DNA from: Halomicrobium katesii DSM 19301
GTDB lineage: Archaea > Halobacteriota > Halobacteria > Halobacteriales > Haloarculaceae
Reading direction: 5' to 3'
Length of the DNA stretch: 64,000 nucleotides
Assembly: GCF_000379085.1 (NCBI RefSeq)
Contig: NZ_KB905379.1
Span: 579,615-643,614 of the forward strand
Shown one piece after another: positions 1 through 8,807 of this stretch (the first letter of the stretch is position 1; each line of letters begins with the position of its first letter). Under the pieces are notes generated by a model. That model searched no databases. It had not been told where the DNA came from and saw only the letters and a list, made by a program, of their open reading frames with translations. The position numbers and the translations under genes were made by a program.

Positions 1-1098
1 AACATCGGGACGATCCCCGACTCGTTCACCTGCGACGTGTACACCCGGGCGGGCGACGAGTGGGTCGGGCAACTCGACGAGGGCTACCTCGACACGCTTG
101 AGAGCGGCGACGTGTTCGTACTCGGGGGCGACAACTTCGAGTATCGCTATCGTCGGGGCTCGAAGGTGTACGTCGACCGGACCAGCGCACGGCCGACGGT
201 CCCGTCGTGGTTCTCCGAACGGCTGCCGCTGTCGTACGACCTCGGCCGGGAGATCCTCGCCTTCCAGCGCCAGCTACTGTCGCGACTCGACGAGGGCGGC
301 CCGCCGGCCGTTCGACTGTGGCTCCGGGAGTTCCCCCTGGACGAGAACACCGTGCGTGCGATCACGCGGATGTTCTCCGAGCAGGTGGCCTACGCCGGCT
401 CGGAGAGCGTCTCGACCGACGACCGGCTCGTGATCGAGGTGGCGCTGGACCACGACGAGTACGAGCGCCGCTACTACGTCCACTCCGGGTACGGACGGCG
501 GTTCAACGACGGCTTCTCGCGGCTCGTCGCCTACCGCGTCGCCCAGCGAGCCAGCGCCAACGTCCAGGTCGCCGTCGCCGACAACGGCTTCACCCTCTCG
601 ATGCCGCTGAACAGGAAAGTCGACATCGAGGGAATCGTCACCGACATCGATCCGACGGCGGTCCGGGCGGATCTGCGGGCCAGCCTCGACGGGACGGACC
701 TGCTCCAGCGGTACTTCCGGATCAACGCCACGCGGGCGCTGATGATCCTCAAGCGGTACAAGGGCTACGAGAAGTCGGCCAGCGAACAGCAGGTCAACGC
801 CGAGATGCTACTCTCGTTCGCCGAGGAACTGGGCGACTTTGCCGTCGTCGAGGAGACGTATCGCGAGATCCTGGAAGACAAGCTCAACGTGGGCGCGATC
901 GAGGACGTGACCGGCGCGATCCAGACCGGCGATCTCGCCGTCGAGACCGTCCGCGTCGACTCGCCGTCGCCCCGCGCGTTCGGGCTGGCGACGCTGCTGG
1001 CCAGCGACGTGGTGCTGGCCGAAGACGAGTCCGCGGTGTTGCAGGCGTTTCACGACCGCGTGCTGGAAGCGATCGACGACGACCCTAGCGAGGTCTGA
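1..1098 (+). CDS. Lhr-type ATP-dependent helicase, C-terminal part (5' end outside window)
   Basis: The reading frame is open from base 1, so the gene starts upstream; 365 residues remain. The segment opens with NIGTIPDSF and continues through the beta-rich stretch that follows the helicase core in Lhr family proteins, then the long C-terminal region seen in archaeal Lhr enzymes (about 900 residues in full). These are superfamily 2 helicases that translocate 3'-5' on DNA and are linked to recombination and repair. The two RecA domains with Walker motifs are not in the window, so the call rests on the C-terminal signature only. The stop at 1096-1098 runs directly into a palindromic repeat. The family call is fairly secure; the subgroup (Lhr1 or Lhr2) is not. 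Confidence 0.75.
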   Translation, partial: NIGTIPDSFTCDVYTRAGDEWVGQLDEGYLDTLESGDVFVLGGDNFEYRYRRGSKVYVDRTSARPTVPSWFSERLPLSYDLGREILAFQRQLLSRLDEGGPPAVRLWLREFPLDENTVRAITRMFSEQVAYAGSESVSTDDRLVIEVALDHDEYERRYYVHSGYGRRFNDGFSRLVAYRVAQRASANVQVAVADNGFTLSMPLNRKVDIEGIVTDIDPTAVRADLRASLDGTDLLQRYFRINATRALMILKRYKGYEKSASEQQVNAEMLLSFAEELGDFAVVEETYREILEDKLNVGAIEDVTGAIQTGDLAVETVRVDSPSPRAFGLATLLASDVVLAEDESAVLQAFHDRVLEAIDDDPSEV

Positions 1099-1178
1099 TA
1101 CGGACGGTTGTAGCGATGTGTCGGTGGGCGTTGGGACGGGTAGGCGCTCACCGGTACGCGACGACAATGTTCCGTATG
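1097..1178. repeat. Palindromic intergenic element, copy A (degenerate)
   Basis: Left arm TGATACGGACGGTTGTAGCG pairs imperfectly with the inverted right arm ending TTCCGTATGAT; about 40 bases lie between. A better preserved copy with the same outer arms is at 39486-39570. The element starts inside the stop codon of the helicase gene. Its role is unknown; it could be a small mobile or terminator-like palindrome. Confidence 0.6.
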
Positions 1179-1305
1179 ATACCGCCGACGGTTTATCTCC
1201 CGTGACGACCTGAGAGGACGACGACGGTCGAAAATCGGAGACGATGGGCACCCAAAAGAGGTTTGCCGGTCGGGAAGCTACGCTCTAGCAACGGAGGCCA
1301 AGAAC

Positions 1306-1755
1306 ATGAACAAGAGACAGGCGTTGCTGCTGGCCCTGCTCGACGCCGACGACGAGGGGACGATCAGCGGTCGCACTCGTCTGCAAAAGTTGGTGTTCTT
1401 GGCTCAGGAGGAGTTCGCCGACGACCTCGACGCGTCGGAGTACGAGTTCTATCCGTACCACTACGGTCCGTTCTCGAAGGATCTGCTAAACGACGTCGAA
1501 ACGTTGGAACAGACCGGACTCGTCTCCGAGCGGAACGTCGATCTCCAGCGTGGTGAGAAGTACATATACGAGCTCGAAGACGACGGGAGAGACGCGCTGC
1601 GACAGTTCTTGTCGACGCTTTCCCCTTCTGACCGACAGGAGATCGAAGAGCGCGCCGAGCTGGTCGAGACGAACTTCAACGACATTTCGGTGTCACGGTT
1701 GCTCGAATACGTCTACAATCAGTACGAGTCGTACGCAGAGGAAAGCGTCCTTTAG
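1306..1755 (+). CDS. YwgA-like winged-helix protein (predicted regulator)
   Basis: 149 residues. The N-terminal half carries the pattern RLQKLVFLAQEEF (about 26-38) followed by YEFYPYHYGPFS (about 46-57), typical of the YwgA/COG3432 family of small helix-turn-helix proteins, some of which act as toxin-antitoxin or phage-defence partners. The C-terminal half is charged and helical. A purine-rich GGAGG at 1291-1295 lies about 10 bases before the ATG and supports this start; a TATA-like TTTAT lies near 1190, leaving a leader of about 100 bases. It converges on a membrane protein gene and the two stop codons overlap. Base composition is lower in GC than the flanks. DNA binding and partner are inferred, not shown. 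Confidence 0.6.
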   Translation: MNKRQALLLALLDADDEGTISGRTRLQKLVFLAQEEFADDLDASEYEFYPYHYGPFSKDLLNDVETLEQTGLVSERNVDLQRGEKYIYELEDDGRDALRQFLSTLSPSDRQEIEERAELVETNFNDISVSRLLEYVYNQYESYAEESVL

Positions 1756-2567
1756 CCCGACCCGTCCCCGGACTCTCCGGACTCATCGTCCGTGCTCTCG
1801 TCTGGTTCGTCGATCGCGGATTCGAGCGCGTCCTCTGCCGCTTGGACGACCTGTTTCCACTCTTCTTCGGTCGGCTCCTGAAGGTCGCCTCTGGTCAGTA
1901 CATCGCCGTAGTCGTCTGACCCGTCCCTGTCGTGAAAGAAGACCGCTGAGATCGTCTCCCGCTCGATGTACAGGGCGTTGTTCTTGTCCCGATCGCTCTC
2001 GTCGCCCGTCGCGACTCGGCTCTCGGGGGAGACGGGCGAGAGGACCAGGTCGCCGCCCTCGTCGAACGAGGAATAGCGCGCTACGATTCCGTGCAGGGGA
2101 GCTTCGAACGAGTCGGTGACGACCGTCACTTCCCTGTCTCGAATCTTCGTCGAGGCGTAGTCCCACGGCTGTTGCTGGTCGTTGAAATTGCGGACCGTCT
2201 CGCCGAACAGCCGGTTCGACACGTCACCGACGAACTCCCCGACGTAGTAGGCGACGGCCATCTGAACCGTGAGTGTGACCACGACGACGAGGAAGCTCAG
2301 TCCGTTCGATTGCCCGACCACAAACGGGCCGTATCCGAACAGCCGTAAGAACAACAGTGTCGGGAGCCACGAGATCGCACCGCCGCCAAGCGCCGCACCG
2401 AGTTTGTCCAGTCGGGACAGGGTGTCGTAGCGATGTCCGCCAGCCATCAGCCCACGGTAGAACAGCAGACCCGGCACGAGAATGGCGATGAGGTAGATCG
2501 GTCCCAGTGCGAACGTCGACAGACCCCCGGACTGGAGAGGCGGCCAAAGTGATAGAATCACCGACAT
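1752..2567 (-). CDS. Membrane protein, DUF6338-like
   Basis: 271 residues. The N-terminal half has three or four hydrophobic segments (about 17-40, 50-75, 88-112), including a GGGAISWLPTLLF stretch. The C-terminal half is soluble and acidic, with a motif around PWDYASTKIRDREVTV that resembles DUF6338 proteins, and ends in a Asp/Glu/Ser-rich tail. Function is unknown. It is convergent with the YwgA-like gene with stop codons overlapping by three bases, and the two share a slightly lower GC than their neighbours, so they may have arrived together. The DUF6338 assignment is from memory of the family pattern and is moderate. Confidence 0.55.
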   Translation of the reverse strand: MSVILSLWPPLQSGGLSTFALGPIYLIAILVPGLLFYRGLMAGGHRYDTLSRLDKLGAALGGGAISWLPTLLFLRLFGYGPFVVGQSNGLSFLVVVVTLTVQMAVAYYVGEFVGDVSNRLFGETVRNFNDQQQPWDYASTKIRDREVTVVTDSFEAPLHGIVARYSSFDEGGDLVLSPVSPESRVATGDESDRDKNNALYIERETISAVFFHDRDGSDDYGDVLTRGDLQEPTEEEWKQVVQAAEDALESAIDEPDESTDDESGESGDGSG

Positions 2568-2705
2568 GGGCGTTGGTTGCGGACGACTCGGATGATTGAC
2601 CGGGTGGCAAAAAAGCTACTGTGTGCCGGCCTGCCATGCGTCGTCGAGAGCACCGGATCGTCCGTGACCCCCACGCTTTTGCCCGCACGGACCGCCCCAC
2701 ATCGC

Positions 2706-3167
2706 ATGGAGAGGCTCAACTCCCGCGTGCAACTGCTGTGGATCGGGCGGGCGGTCGTGGTCGCGGCGGTGCTTGCGGGCGTCGCCGTCGCGATCGACCG
2801 CTTCGCGATCCCGGTCGACCCGCCGCTGATCGCCGCCGTCGTCGTCGTGGCGGCCGTTCTCGGGACCGTCCACGCCGTCCTCAGGTTTCGACGCTGGCGC
2901 TTCGAGATTCAGGACGACGCGCTCTTTCTGGTCCGTGGAGTCGTGACGCAGGTCGACACCTCGGTCCCCTACGTCCGGCTCCAGCACACCGACACCCAGC
3001 GCGGACCGGTCGAGCGGCTCGTCGGTCTCTCCAGCGTCGTCGTCTACACCGCCGGAACGCGGGGTGCCGACATCCGTATTCCGGGGCTGCGTCCGGAGCG
3101 GGCGACCGAACTGCGCGAGCAACTGCGCGAGCTCGCGGCCGAGAGCGAGGCCACCGACGCCGTATGA
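2706..3167 (+). CDS. Bacterial-PH-domain membrane protein (YdbS-like, DUF304)
   Basis: 153 residues from the ATG at 2706, the first start with a natural membrane-protein N-terminus; the frame is open further upstream but that peptide looks non-coding. Two hydrophobic helices (about 12-30 and 38-58) are followed by one bPH2 domain with the family pattern VPYVRLQHTDTQRGPVERL. Its stop overlaps the start of the next gene in an ATGA arrangement, indicating translational coupling. Pairs of a short and a long bPH2 protein (YdbS and YdbT) occur widely in bacteria and haloarchaea. They are membrane proteins of uncertain function, possibly in envelope stress. Confidence 0.75.
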   Translation: MERLNSRVQLLWIGRAVVVAAVLAGVAVAIDRFAIPVDPPLIAAVVVVAAVLGTVHAVLRFRRWRFEIQDDALFLVRGVVTQVDTSVPYVRLQHTDTQRGPVERLVGLSSVVVYTAGTRGADIRIPGLRPERATELREQLRELAAESEATDAV

Positions 3168-4810
3168 ACCGTCTCCACCCGATCAGCGCCGTCGGTAGCG
3201 TCGTCACCAACGTCGTCCGGCTCGGGAGCATCGGCTTCTTCGCCGGTATGATGCTCACGGGTCCACTGGACGTGCTCCCGCTCGAAGCGGTGTTCGTCCT
3301 CGCACCTGCCGGTGCCCTCGTCGGGGCGGCCTACGCCGTGGCGCGGTACTACCGTTTTACCTACGCACTCGCGGGGGGCACGCTGTCGGTCGACTCCGGC
3401 GTCTTCGACCGACAGGAACGGGAGATTCCGCTGGGACGGATCCAGAACGTCGACATCGAGCGCGGCCCCGTCCAGCGGCTCTTCGGCCTCGCCGTCGTGA
3501 AGTTCGAGACGGCCGGCGGGAGCGCGACGGAGGCGATCCTGAACGCCGTCGACGTCGACGAGGCCAGAGCGCTCCAGTCGGCCGTCGCTCAGTACCGACG
3601 AGAGGACGACGAGACGGCAGGCGACGAGAGCGAGCCAGCACACGATATGGCCCGAGAGCCGACAGGGCCAGAACAGCGCCGGCTCTACGAGCTCTCGACC
3701 AGCGATCTGCTGACGCTCGCGCTCGTCTCGTTCCGGCCCGCAGCCCCCGCGGTGGTCCTCTTCGGAGTCCCGTTCGCACAGGAGTACGCGCTCCGACTGC
3801 TCTCGGCGACCGTCGAGACACTGGGCGGCCCGTCGACGGTCTCGCTGTCGGGGCTCCCGACCTACTCGACGGGAGAGGCGCTGTTGACCGTCGGCGTCGC
3901 CGCGGCGCTGTTCGCACTCGCGGCCTGGCTCCTGAGTGCCGCGTTCACGATCACGGAGTACTACGGCTTTCACCTCGACTACGTCGGCGACGACCTGCGA
4001 TACGAGCGCGGACTGATCCAGCAGTACAGCGGCTCGATCCCGCTGGAGAAGGTCCAGACGGTCACCGTCCGAGAGAACCTACTGATGCGACAGGTGGGAT
4101 ACGCCGCTCTGGCCGTCGAGACGGCCGGCTACGCGCCGGGTTCGGGGAGTCAGGACGCGAGCAACACGGCGATTCCGCTGGACGATCGCGAGACGGTGCT
4201 GGCCGTCGCCGAGGCGCTGACCGACGCCGACGTGCCGGCGATGGAGCGACTCCCCGACAGGTCGCGCCGACGCTACGCCGTCCGGTACTCGCTGCTCCCG
4301 GTCGCGGCGACGGGGCTGTTGCTTTCCGTCGACACGCTGGTCCAGACGGTCCCCTACTGGTACGCGCCGCTGGCGCTGCTCCCGGTCGCGGCACTGGCCG
4401 GTCACCTGAGCTGGAAGCACCGCGGGTTCGCGCTGCTCGACCACCTCTTTGCCACCCGGAGCGGCGTCCTCGTGCGGTCGACCCGGCTGGTGCCGTACTA
4501 CCGCGTCCAGACCGTGATCGACACGCGAACGGTGTTCCAGCGTCGCCTCTCGCTGGCCAGCGTGACCGCAGACACCGCCAGCACGGCGAGCCTGCTGGGC
4601 GGAGACGCGACGGCGCACGACCTCGACGACCAGCGCGCCCGGACAGTCCACGAGACGCTCCGCGAGCGCCTGATGGCCGACCTCCGGGCCGGCGAGCGGG
4701 GCGATCGACGGCAGGGACTGACGGCGCTGCTCGACGAGGCCGACGCTCCGGACGGGGGCGTCGATGCGGGTCAGCCCGAGCCGACCGAATCGTCAGCTCG
4801 CGAGCCGTAG
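3164..4810 (+). CDS. Three-repeat bacterial-PH-domain membrane protein (YdbT-like)
   Basis: 548 residues starting at the ATG that overlaps the previous stop. Three bPH2 (DUF304) units alternate with paired transmembrane helices: REIPLGRIQNVDIERGPVQR (about 80-100), GSIPLEKVQTVTVRENLLMR (about 285-305) and TRLVPYYRVQTVIDTRTVFQ (about 442-461). A charged linker with DDETAGDESEP lies between the first and second units. The layout matches YdbT of Bacillus and is expected to form a complex with the upstream short protein in the cytoplasmic membrane. No enzymatic residues are evident. The C-terminus is Asp/Glu/Pro rich and cytoplasmic. Confidence 0.75.
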   Translation: MNRLHPISAVGSVVTNVVRLGSIGFFAGMMLTGPLDVLPLEAVFVLAPAGALVGAAYAVARYYRFTYALAGGTLSVDSGVFDRQEREIPLGRIQNVDIERGPVQRLFGLAVVKFETAGGSATEAILNAVDVDEARALQSAVAQYRREDDETAGDESEPAHDMAREPTGPEQRRLYELSTSDLLTLALVSFRPAAPAVVLFGVPFAQEYALRLLSATVETLGGPSTVSLSGLPTYSTGEALLTVGVAAALFALAAWLLSAAFTITEYYGFHLDYVGDDLRYERGLIQQYSGSIPLEKVQTVTVRENLLMRQVGYAALAVETAGYAPGSGSQDASNTAIPLDDRETVLAVAEALTDADVPAMERLPDRSRRRYAVRYSLLPVAATGLLLSVDTLVQTVPYWYAPLALLPVAALAGHLSWKHRGFALLDHLFATRSGVLVRSTRLVPYYRVQTVIDTRTVFQRRLSLASVTADTASTASLLGGDATAHDLDDQRARTVHETLRERLMADLRAGERGDRRQGLTALLDEADAPDGGVDAGQPEPTESSAREP

Positions 4811-4856
4811 CACGGCGAACGCGTTCGACATCGCGCGCGGTCGACCGTCGAGTCGA

Positions 4857-5693
4857 TCAGACACGGGCGGTCCGGTCGGCCGAGAGCGGGAGTCGGTCGA
4901 CGGCGACCGGCAAGAGGAGGATGCCGGCGACGAGCGCGGCGTAGACGACGGCCGCCAGCGGCGGCGCGACCGCCTCGCCGGCCCGATCGAGCACCAGTGC
5001 GTACGGAACGCCCACCGCCGCGAGGATCGCGCCGTCGAGGCGAGATCGGAGTCCGCTCGCGGCGTCGATCCAGCGGCTCCCCACCGCCCCACCGGCGCTG
5101 CCACCGAACGCGAGGATCGACTCGGAGCTGCCGCCGGTGACCAGTACGGCACCGGCCGCCACCACGCCGGCCACGAGGAAGCCCCGTCCCGGACGCCGGC
5201 CGACGAACCGCCAGCAGGCCCCCAGAACGACGAGTCCGAGCGCCGCGCCGACGAGCACGTCACCGAGGTAGTGCAGCCCGAGGACCACCCGCGAGAGCGC
5301 GACGAGTGTCACGGCGAGGGCGACAGCGGCGACGACGCGTGCGTCGTCGAGGCGGTCTCGGACGGTCGCGAGGCCGCCGTAGACGACGACCGCCGCGACC
5401 GCGTGGCCGCTCGGAAAGCCGTAGGGGTCGTTGGCCAGCGGGATGGAGCGGACCGAGGCCGGCGGTCGCCCCACGCCGATCGCGGCCTTCAGGAGGATCA
5501 CGACCGCCAGTGCGACGAAGGCGTAGCTCACGACCGTGGCCGTCGAGCGCCGCTCGTCGAGCCAGTACAGCAACGAGAGGACGAACAGCAGCGCCGTCGC
5601 GCCGCCGAAGGCCGTGACGACGGCCGCCGGTTCGATCAGCCACCCCGGCGTCGCCTCCCAGATCGACCGGGACAGTGCAGTGAGTCGAATCAC
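4857..5693 (-). CDS. PAP2-superfamily membrane phosphatase
   Basis: 278 residues using the GTG at 5693; a longer frame exists but the sequence before this point is Ser/Arg rich and unlike a membrane protein. The three phosphatase motifs are intact: K69-x6-R76-P77, PSGH at 94-97 and S134-R135-x5-H141-x3-D145. About six to eight hydrophobic helices surround them. Such enzymes dephosphorylate lipid phosphates such as undecaprenyl- or dolichyl-pyrophosphate or phosphatidic acid at the outer membrane face. The last third adds several extra transmembrane helices beyond the core. Substrate is not decidable from sequence. Confidence 0.8.
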   Translation of the reverse strand: MIRLTALSRSIWEATPGWLIEPAAVVTAFGGATALLFVLSLLYWLDERRSTATVVSYAFVALAVVILLKAAIGVGRPPASVRSIPLANDPYGFPSGHAVAAVVVYGGLATVRDRLDDARVVAAVALAVTLVALSRVVLGLHYLGDVLVGAALGLVVLGACWRFVGRRPGRGFLVAGVVAAGAVLVTGGSSESILAFGGSAGGAVGSRWIDAASGLRSRLDGAILAAVGVPYALVLDRAGEAVAPPLAAVVYAALVAGILLLPVAVDRLPLSADRTARV

Positions 5694-5834
5694 GGACGAG
5701 GAGTCGTCACATCGGCAGTTAAATCGAACGCCTCTGAGAATCGACTGTGGCCCAGAGAGGGGAAGACCCATCGAACTGGAAACGACGGCTACAACGCGCC
5801 CCGCCGAACCGACGACCGAACGTGAGCACACTGA

Positions 5835-6032
5835 ATGATTCCGAATCGGTCGTTCCAGGACCGATCACGGCCATCTGGCGACGAATCGAGGGCGATAGCG
5901 AAGCTCTCTGCGGACCGCGTGGCCACGTACCGGTGTCGGACCTGCGGGGTGCGGTTCAGTATCCCACAGCGCGAGACGGCCGTCTGTTGTCCGATCTGTC
6001 GGATGAACCGAATCAAGCGCGTGACGGGGTGA
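5835..6032 (+). CDS. Small zinc-ribbon protein
   Basis: 65 residues with C34-x2-C37 and C52-x2-C55 (CRTC and CPIC), the two knuckles of a zinc ribbon of the CPxC type that is abundant among haloarchaeal microproteins. The first 30 residues are basic and less convincing; a GTG at 5919 giving a 37-residue protein beginning just before the ribbon is a real alternative. It lies between divergently and convergently oriented genes with no operon partner. Function is unknown; related small zinc proteins of haloarchaea have been tied to motility, biofilm or stress phenotypes. Confidence 0.5.
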   Translation: MIPNRSFQDRSRPSGDESRAIAKLSADRVATYRCRTCGVRFSIPQRETAVCCPICRMNRIKRVTG

Positions 6033-6059
6033 TCCCCGCAGGCGTCGGTGCCAGGACCG

Positions 6060-8747
6060 TCAGCGAGCCCACTCGACCATCCGCTCGTACAGTTCGTCCG
6101 TCGAGAGCGCGCGTTCGTCGCCGACCAGCACGAGCGCCTTCTTCGCTCGCGTCAGGGCGACGTTGATGCGGCGGTAGTCCTCGAAGATCGGGCCGTCGAG
6201 CGATCCCGTGGCGACGAAGGAGACGACGATGACCTCCTTGCTCGACCCCTGGAACCGATCGACCGTGTCGACGGCGACTCCCTCGGGGACGTGTTTGTCG
6301 ATCTCCGCGACCTGCGCACGGTAGGGTGCGATCACGCCGACGGCCTCGGTCTCGACCCCGGCAGCGAGGTAGGCATCGACCACGTCGGCGACCGCGCTCG
6401 CCTCCGCCGGGTTCGTGTTGCCGTCGACGTGGCCGTCGGGATCGACGAAGTTGACGCCGTCGCGCAGCGTCTCCGGGAGCGCGTCGAGCGCGACGCCGTC
6501 CAGGTCCGCGATCCGCTGGGCCGCCACCTCGCCGGTGGCCGGCCGGAGCTGGCCGTCGTAGAACTCCCGCGAGGCGAACGCCTGGATCTGCTGGGCCATC
6601 CGGTACTGGCGGTCGAGCAGGACGCTGGCGTCGGGATAGGCATCGATGAGTCGCTCGAACAGCGACCGCGAGAGCGTCTCGTCCTCGCTCTGGACCACCG
6701 GCGGGAGCTGCTGGTGGTCGCCGACGAGGACGAACCGGTCGGCCAGCGTCGTGGCGGCCAGCGTCCCCGGCTCCGTGAGCTGGCCCGCTTCGTCGACGAT
6801 AGCCACGTCGAACGACTGGGTCTTGGCGACCCGCGAGCCACAGGAGGCCGTCGTCGCCGCGACGACGCTCGCGTCCTCCAGCCGACCGACGCAGTCGTCG
6901 GGATCGCCGGCCGTCTCCAGGCGGTACTGCTGCATGTCCTCGCGGACGCCGCTCTCGGTGCCCAGCCGGACCACGTCGGTAAAGCCCTGCTCTTCGAGGG
7001 CCTCGATGCAGTTGTCCACGGCGCGGTTGGTGAACGCCGAGAGCAACACCCGGTCGCCCCGCGCCACCAGCGCACGGACGATCCGGGCGAGCGTGTAGGT
7101 CTTGCCCGTTCCCGGCGGCCCGTGGACGAGCGCGCAGTCGTCGGCTCCGACGGCGAGCCGGACCGCCTCGTTCTGGGCGTCGTTGTTGTCGATGAACGTC
7201 TCGTCGATCGATCGGAACGCGGGCTCGCGCCGGTCGAAGAGCACGTCCTTCTGTTCGGGTGGCTGGGTGAGCAGGGCGTCGTGTAGCGCCGTCAACATCC
7301 GGTCCGTGCCGATCTCGGATGGGTACACGTCCAGGCGGCGCAGTTCGACCGGCTCGTCGGTCGTGACGACGATCTCCGGGCCGCCGTCGCTGTCCGCCTC
7401 GCGCCCACCGCCGAGTCGCTCGACGCGAGCGAGTTCGGCGTCGCCGTCGATCGGGTCGCCGTCGCTGGCGAGCGCGATGTCCCCTTCGCGGATCTTCGAG
7501 ACCGCACCCGTGCCGCGGGCTCGCAGCTCCCAGCGGCCGCCGTCGAGTCGGCGCTCGCCCGTCGGTTCGAGGTCGATCAGGGCGCGGTCGTCGTCGGCCC
7601 GCTGTTCTGGGCGCTGGTCCCACAGCTTGGCGTACTCGCGGTGGACGGCCCGGCGCTCGGCCTCGATCGCCTGGTAGAACCGGTCGAAGTACTCGCGCTC
7701 TTGCTCGGGGATGGCGGTTCCGACCTGGCCGGCCTTGGACTCCTGGTCCAGTCGCCCGGAGACCGCCATACAGGTGTCTTGCTCGAAGCAGTACTCACAC
7801 TTCGCGTCGGCCTCGTAGCCCGTCGGGACGCTCGCGTCGTACTCCACGGCCGCGATCTCGTTGCGCGTTCGGACGACGAAGTTCAGCAGGCCGTCGTTGA
7901 TCGAGAACTCCTTAGCCGGCGAGAGATCGCCGGACTCCTCGGTCCGCTCGACGGCGGCGTTCTTGGTGTACAGCAGCGTGCCGGTGTCGGGCGCTTCCTC
8001 GCGGCGCTCGCCGAGGAGCAACGCGTAGCAGGCCGCCTGGATCTTGTCCTGAAAGCGGGGCTCTCTGCGGGTGTTCTTCCCGGTCTTGAGCTCGACCGGC
8101 ATCCCGCGCCGGACGGCGTCGGCCCGCCCCTTGATGCCGTAGCGCGAGGAGATGAGCGTCATCTCGGATCGCCACTCGTCTTCTTCGGTCAGGGTGCCCT
8201 GCTGGAGCCACCCCTCGATTGCCTCGGCGTGGTCGCGAACGTCGGCGGCGACCTCGTCGGCGTCGCGGCCGAGCAGCCCGAGATCGAGCCCCGCGTCCTC
8301 GACGTGGGCCGCCACCGCCTCCGCCACGTCCCGGCCCCGGAGCAGATCGCCGAAGACCTCGTGGACGATGGTCCCCTTGACGACCGGGTAGGCCTGGGGG
8401 GTCCCCGAGAGCTTGTTGAGGTAGTACATCCGCGGGCACTGGACCCACGAGCGAACGTCGGTCACGTCGACCAGAAAGTCCGGTTCGACGACGATCCGCG
8501 CGTCGCTGCCCACGGAGTACTGGGTCTCGCCTCGGTACTCGCGCGGTTCGGCGTCGTAGACGGCGACGCTCATGCCGGGTTCGAGCACCGCGCCGGTCTC
8601 GGTCCACTTGCCCCACAGCGTGACGGTGACGGGCTCGCCGCGCCCGTCGTCGGGCCGAACCGTCACCTCACAGAGATCGCTCTCGCCGTACTGCGTGTTG
8701 ACGGTCTGCTCGTCACCCACCTCGACTGCGACGCCGCGTAATTGCAC
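6060..8747 (-). CDS. Dna2-like fusion: OB fold, iron-sulfur PD-(D/E)XK nuclease, superfamily 1 helicase
   Basis: 895 residues. Residues 1-95 look like an OB fold. A nuclease of the Dna2/Cas4 type follows: C104 in WVQCPRMYY, HE at 129-130, D210, E219-L-K221, and C317, C320, C326, which with C104 should bind a 4Fe-4S cluster. The helicase part has Walker A GPPGTGKT (543-550), Walker B DEAGQ, GDHQQLPPVV and LDRQYRM, ending with the VDTVDRFQGSSKEV motif typical of Dna2/Upf1-like enzymes. It should act on 5' flaps or resected ends in replication and repair. All key residues visible are conserved. The gene stands alone between a zinc protein and the MoxR cluster. Confidence 0.88.
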   Translation of the reverse strand: MQLRGVAVEVGDEQTVNTQYGESDLCEVTVRPDDGRGEPVTVTLWGKWTETGAVLEPGMSVAVYDAEPREYRGETQYSVGSDARIVVEPDFLVDVTDVRSWVQCPRMYYLNKLSGTPQAYPVVKGTIVHEVFGDLLRGRDVAEAVAAHVEDAGLDLGLLGRDADEVAADVRDHAEAIEGWLQQGTLTEEDEWRSEMTLISSRYGIKGRADAVRRGMPVELKTGKNTRREPRFQDKIQAACYALLLGERREEAPDTGTLLYTKNAAVERTEESGDLSPAKEFSINDGLLNFVVRTRNEIAAVEYDASVPTGYEADAKCEYCFEQDTCMAVSGRLDQESKAGQVGTAIPEQEREYFDRFYQAIEAERRAVHREYAKLWDQRPEQRADDDRALIDLEPTGERRLDGGRWELRARGTGAVSKIREGDIALASDGDPIDGDAELARVERLGGGREADSDGGPEIVVTTDEPVELRRLDVYPSEIGTDRMLTALHDALLTQPPEQKDVLFDRREPAFRSIDETFIDNNDAQNEAVRLAVGADDCALVHGPPGTGKTYTLARIVRALVARGDRVLLSAFTNRAVDNCIEALEEQGFTDVVRLGTESGVREDMQQYRLETAGDPDDCVGRLEDASVVAATTASCGSRVAKTQSFDVAIVDEAGQLTEPGTLAATTLADRFVLVGDHQQLPPVVQSEDETLSRSLFERLIDAYPDASVLLDRQYRMAQQIQAFASREFYDGQLRPATGEVAAQRIADLDGVALDALPETLRDGVNFVDPDGHVDGNTNPAEASAVADVVDAYLAAGVETEAVGVIAPYRAQVAEIDKHVPEGVAVDTVDRFQGSSKEVIVVSFVATGSLDGPIFEDYRRINVALTRAKKALVLVGDERALSTDELYERMVEWAR

Positions 8748-8807
8748 GCACGGAGCCTGGCGGGCAGGCCGAAAAACGCTGTCGGTCGGGGTGGGCCGGC
8801 GGCCGTC

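Noticed and set aside
2621..3163. Long N-terminal extension of the PH-domain gene in the same frame
   Set aside because: It is an out-of-frame shadow of the upstream PH gene, Arg/Ala rich; the ATG at 3164 overlapping the previous stop is the natural start.
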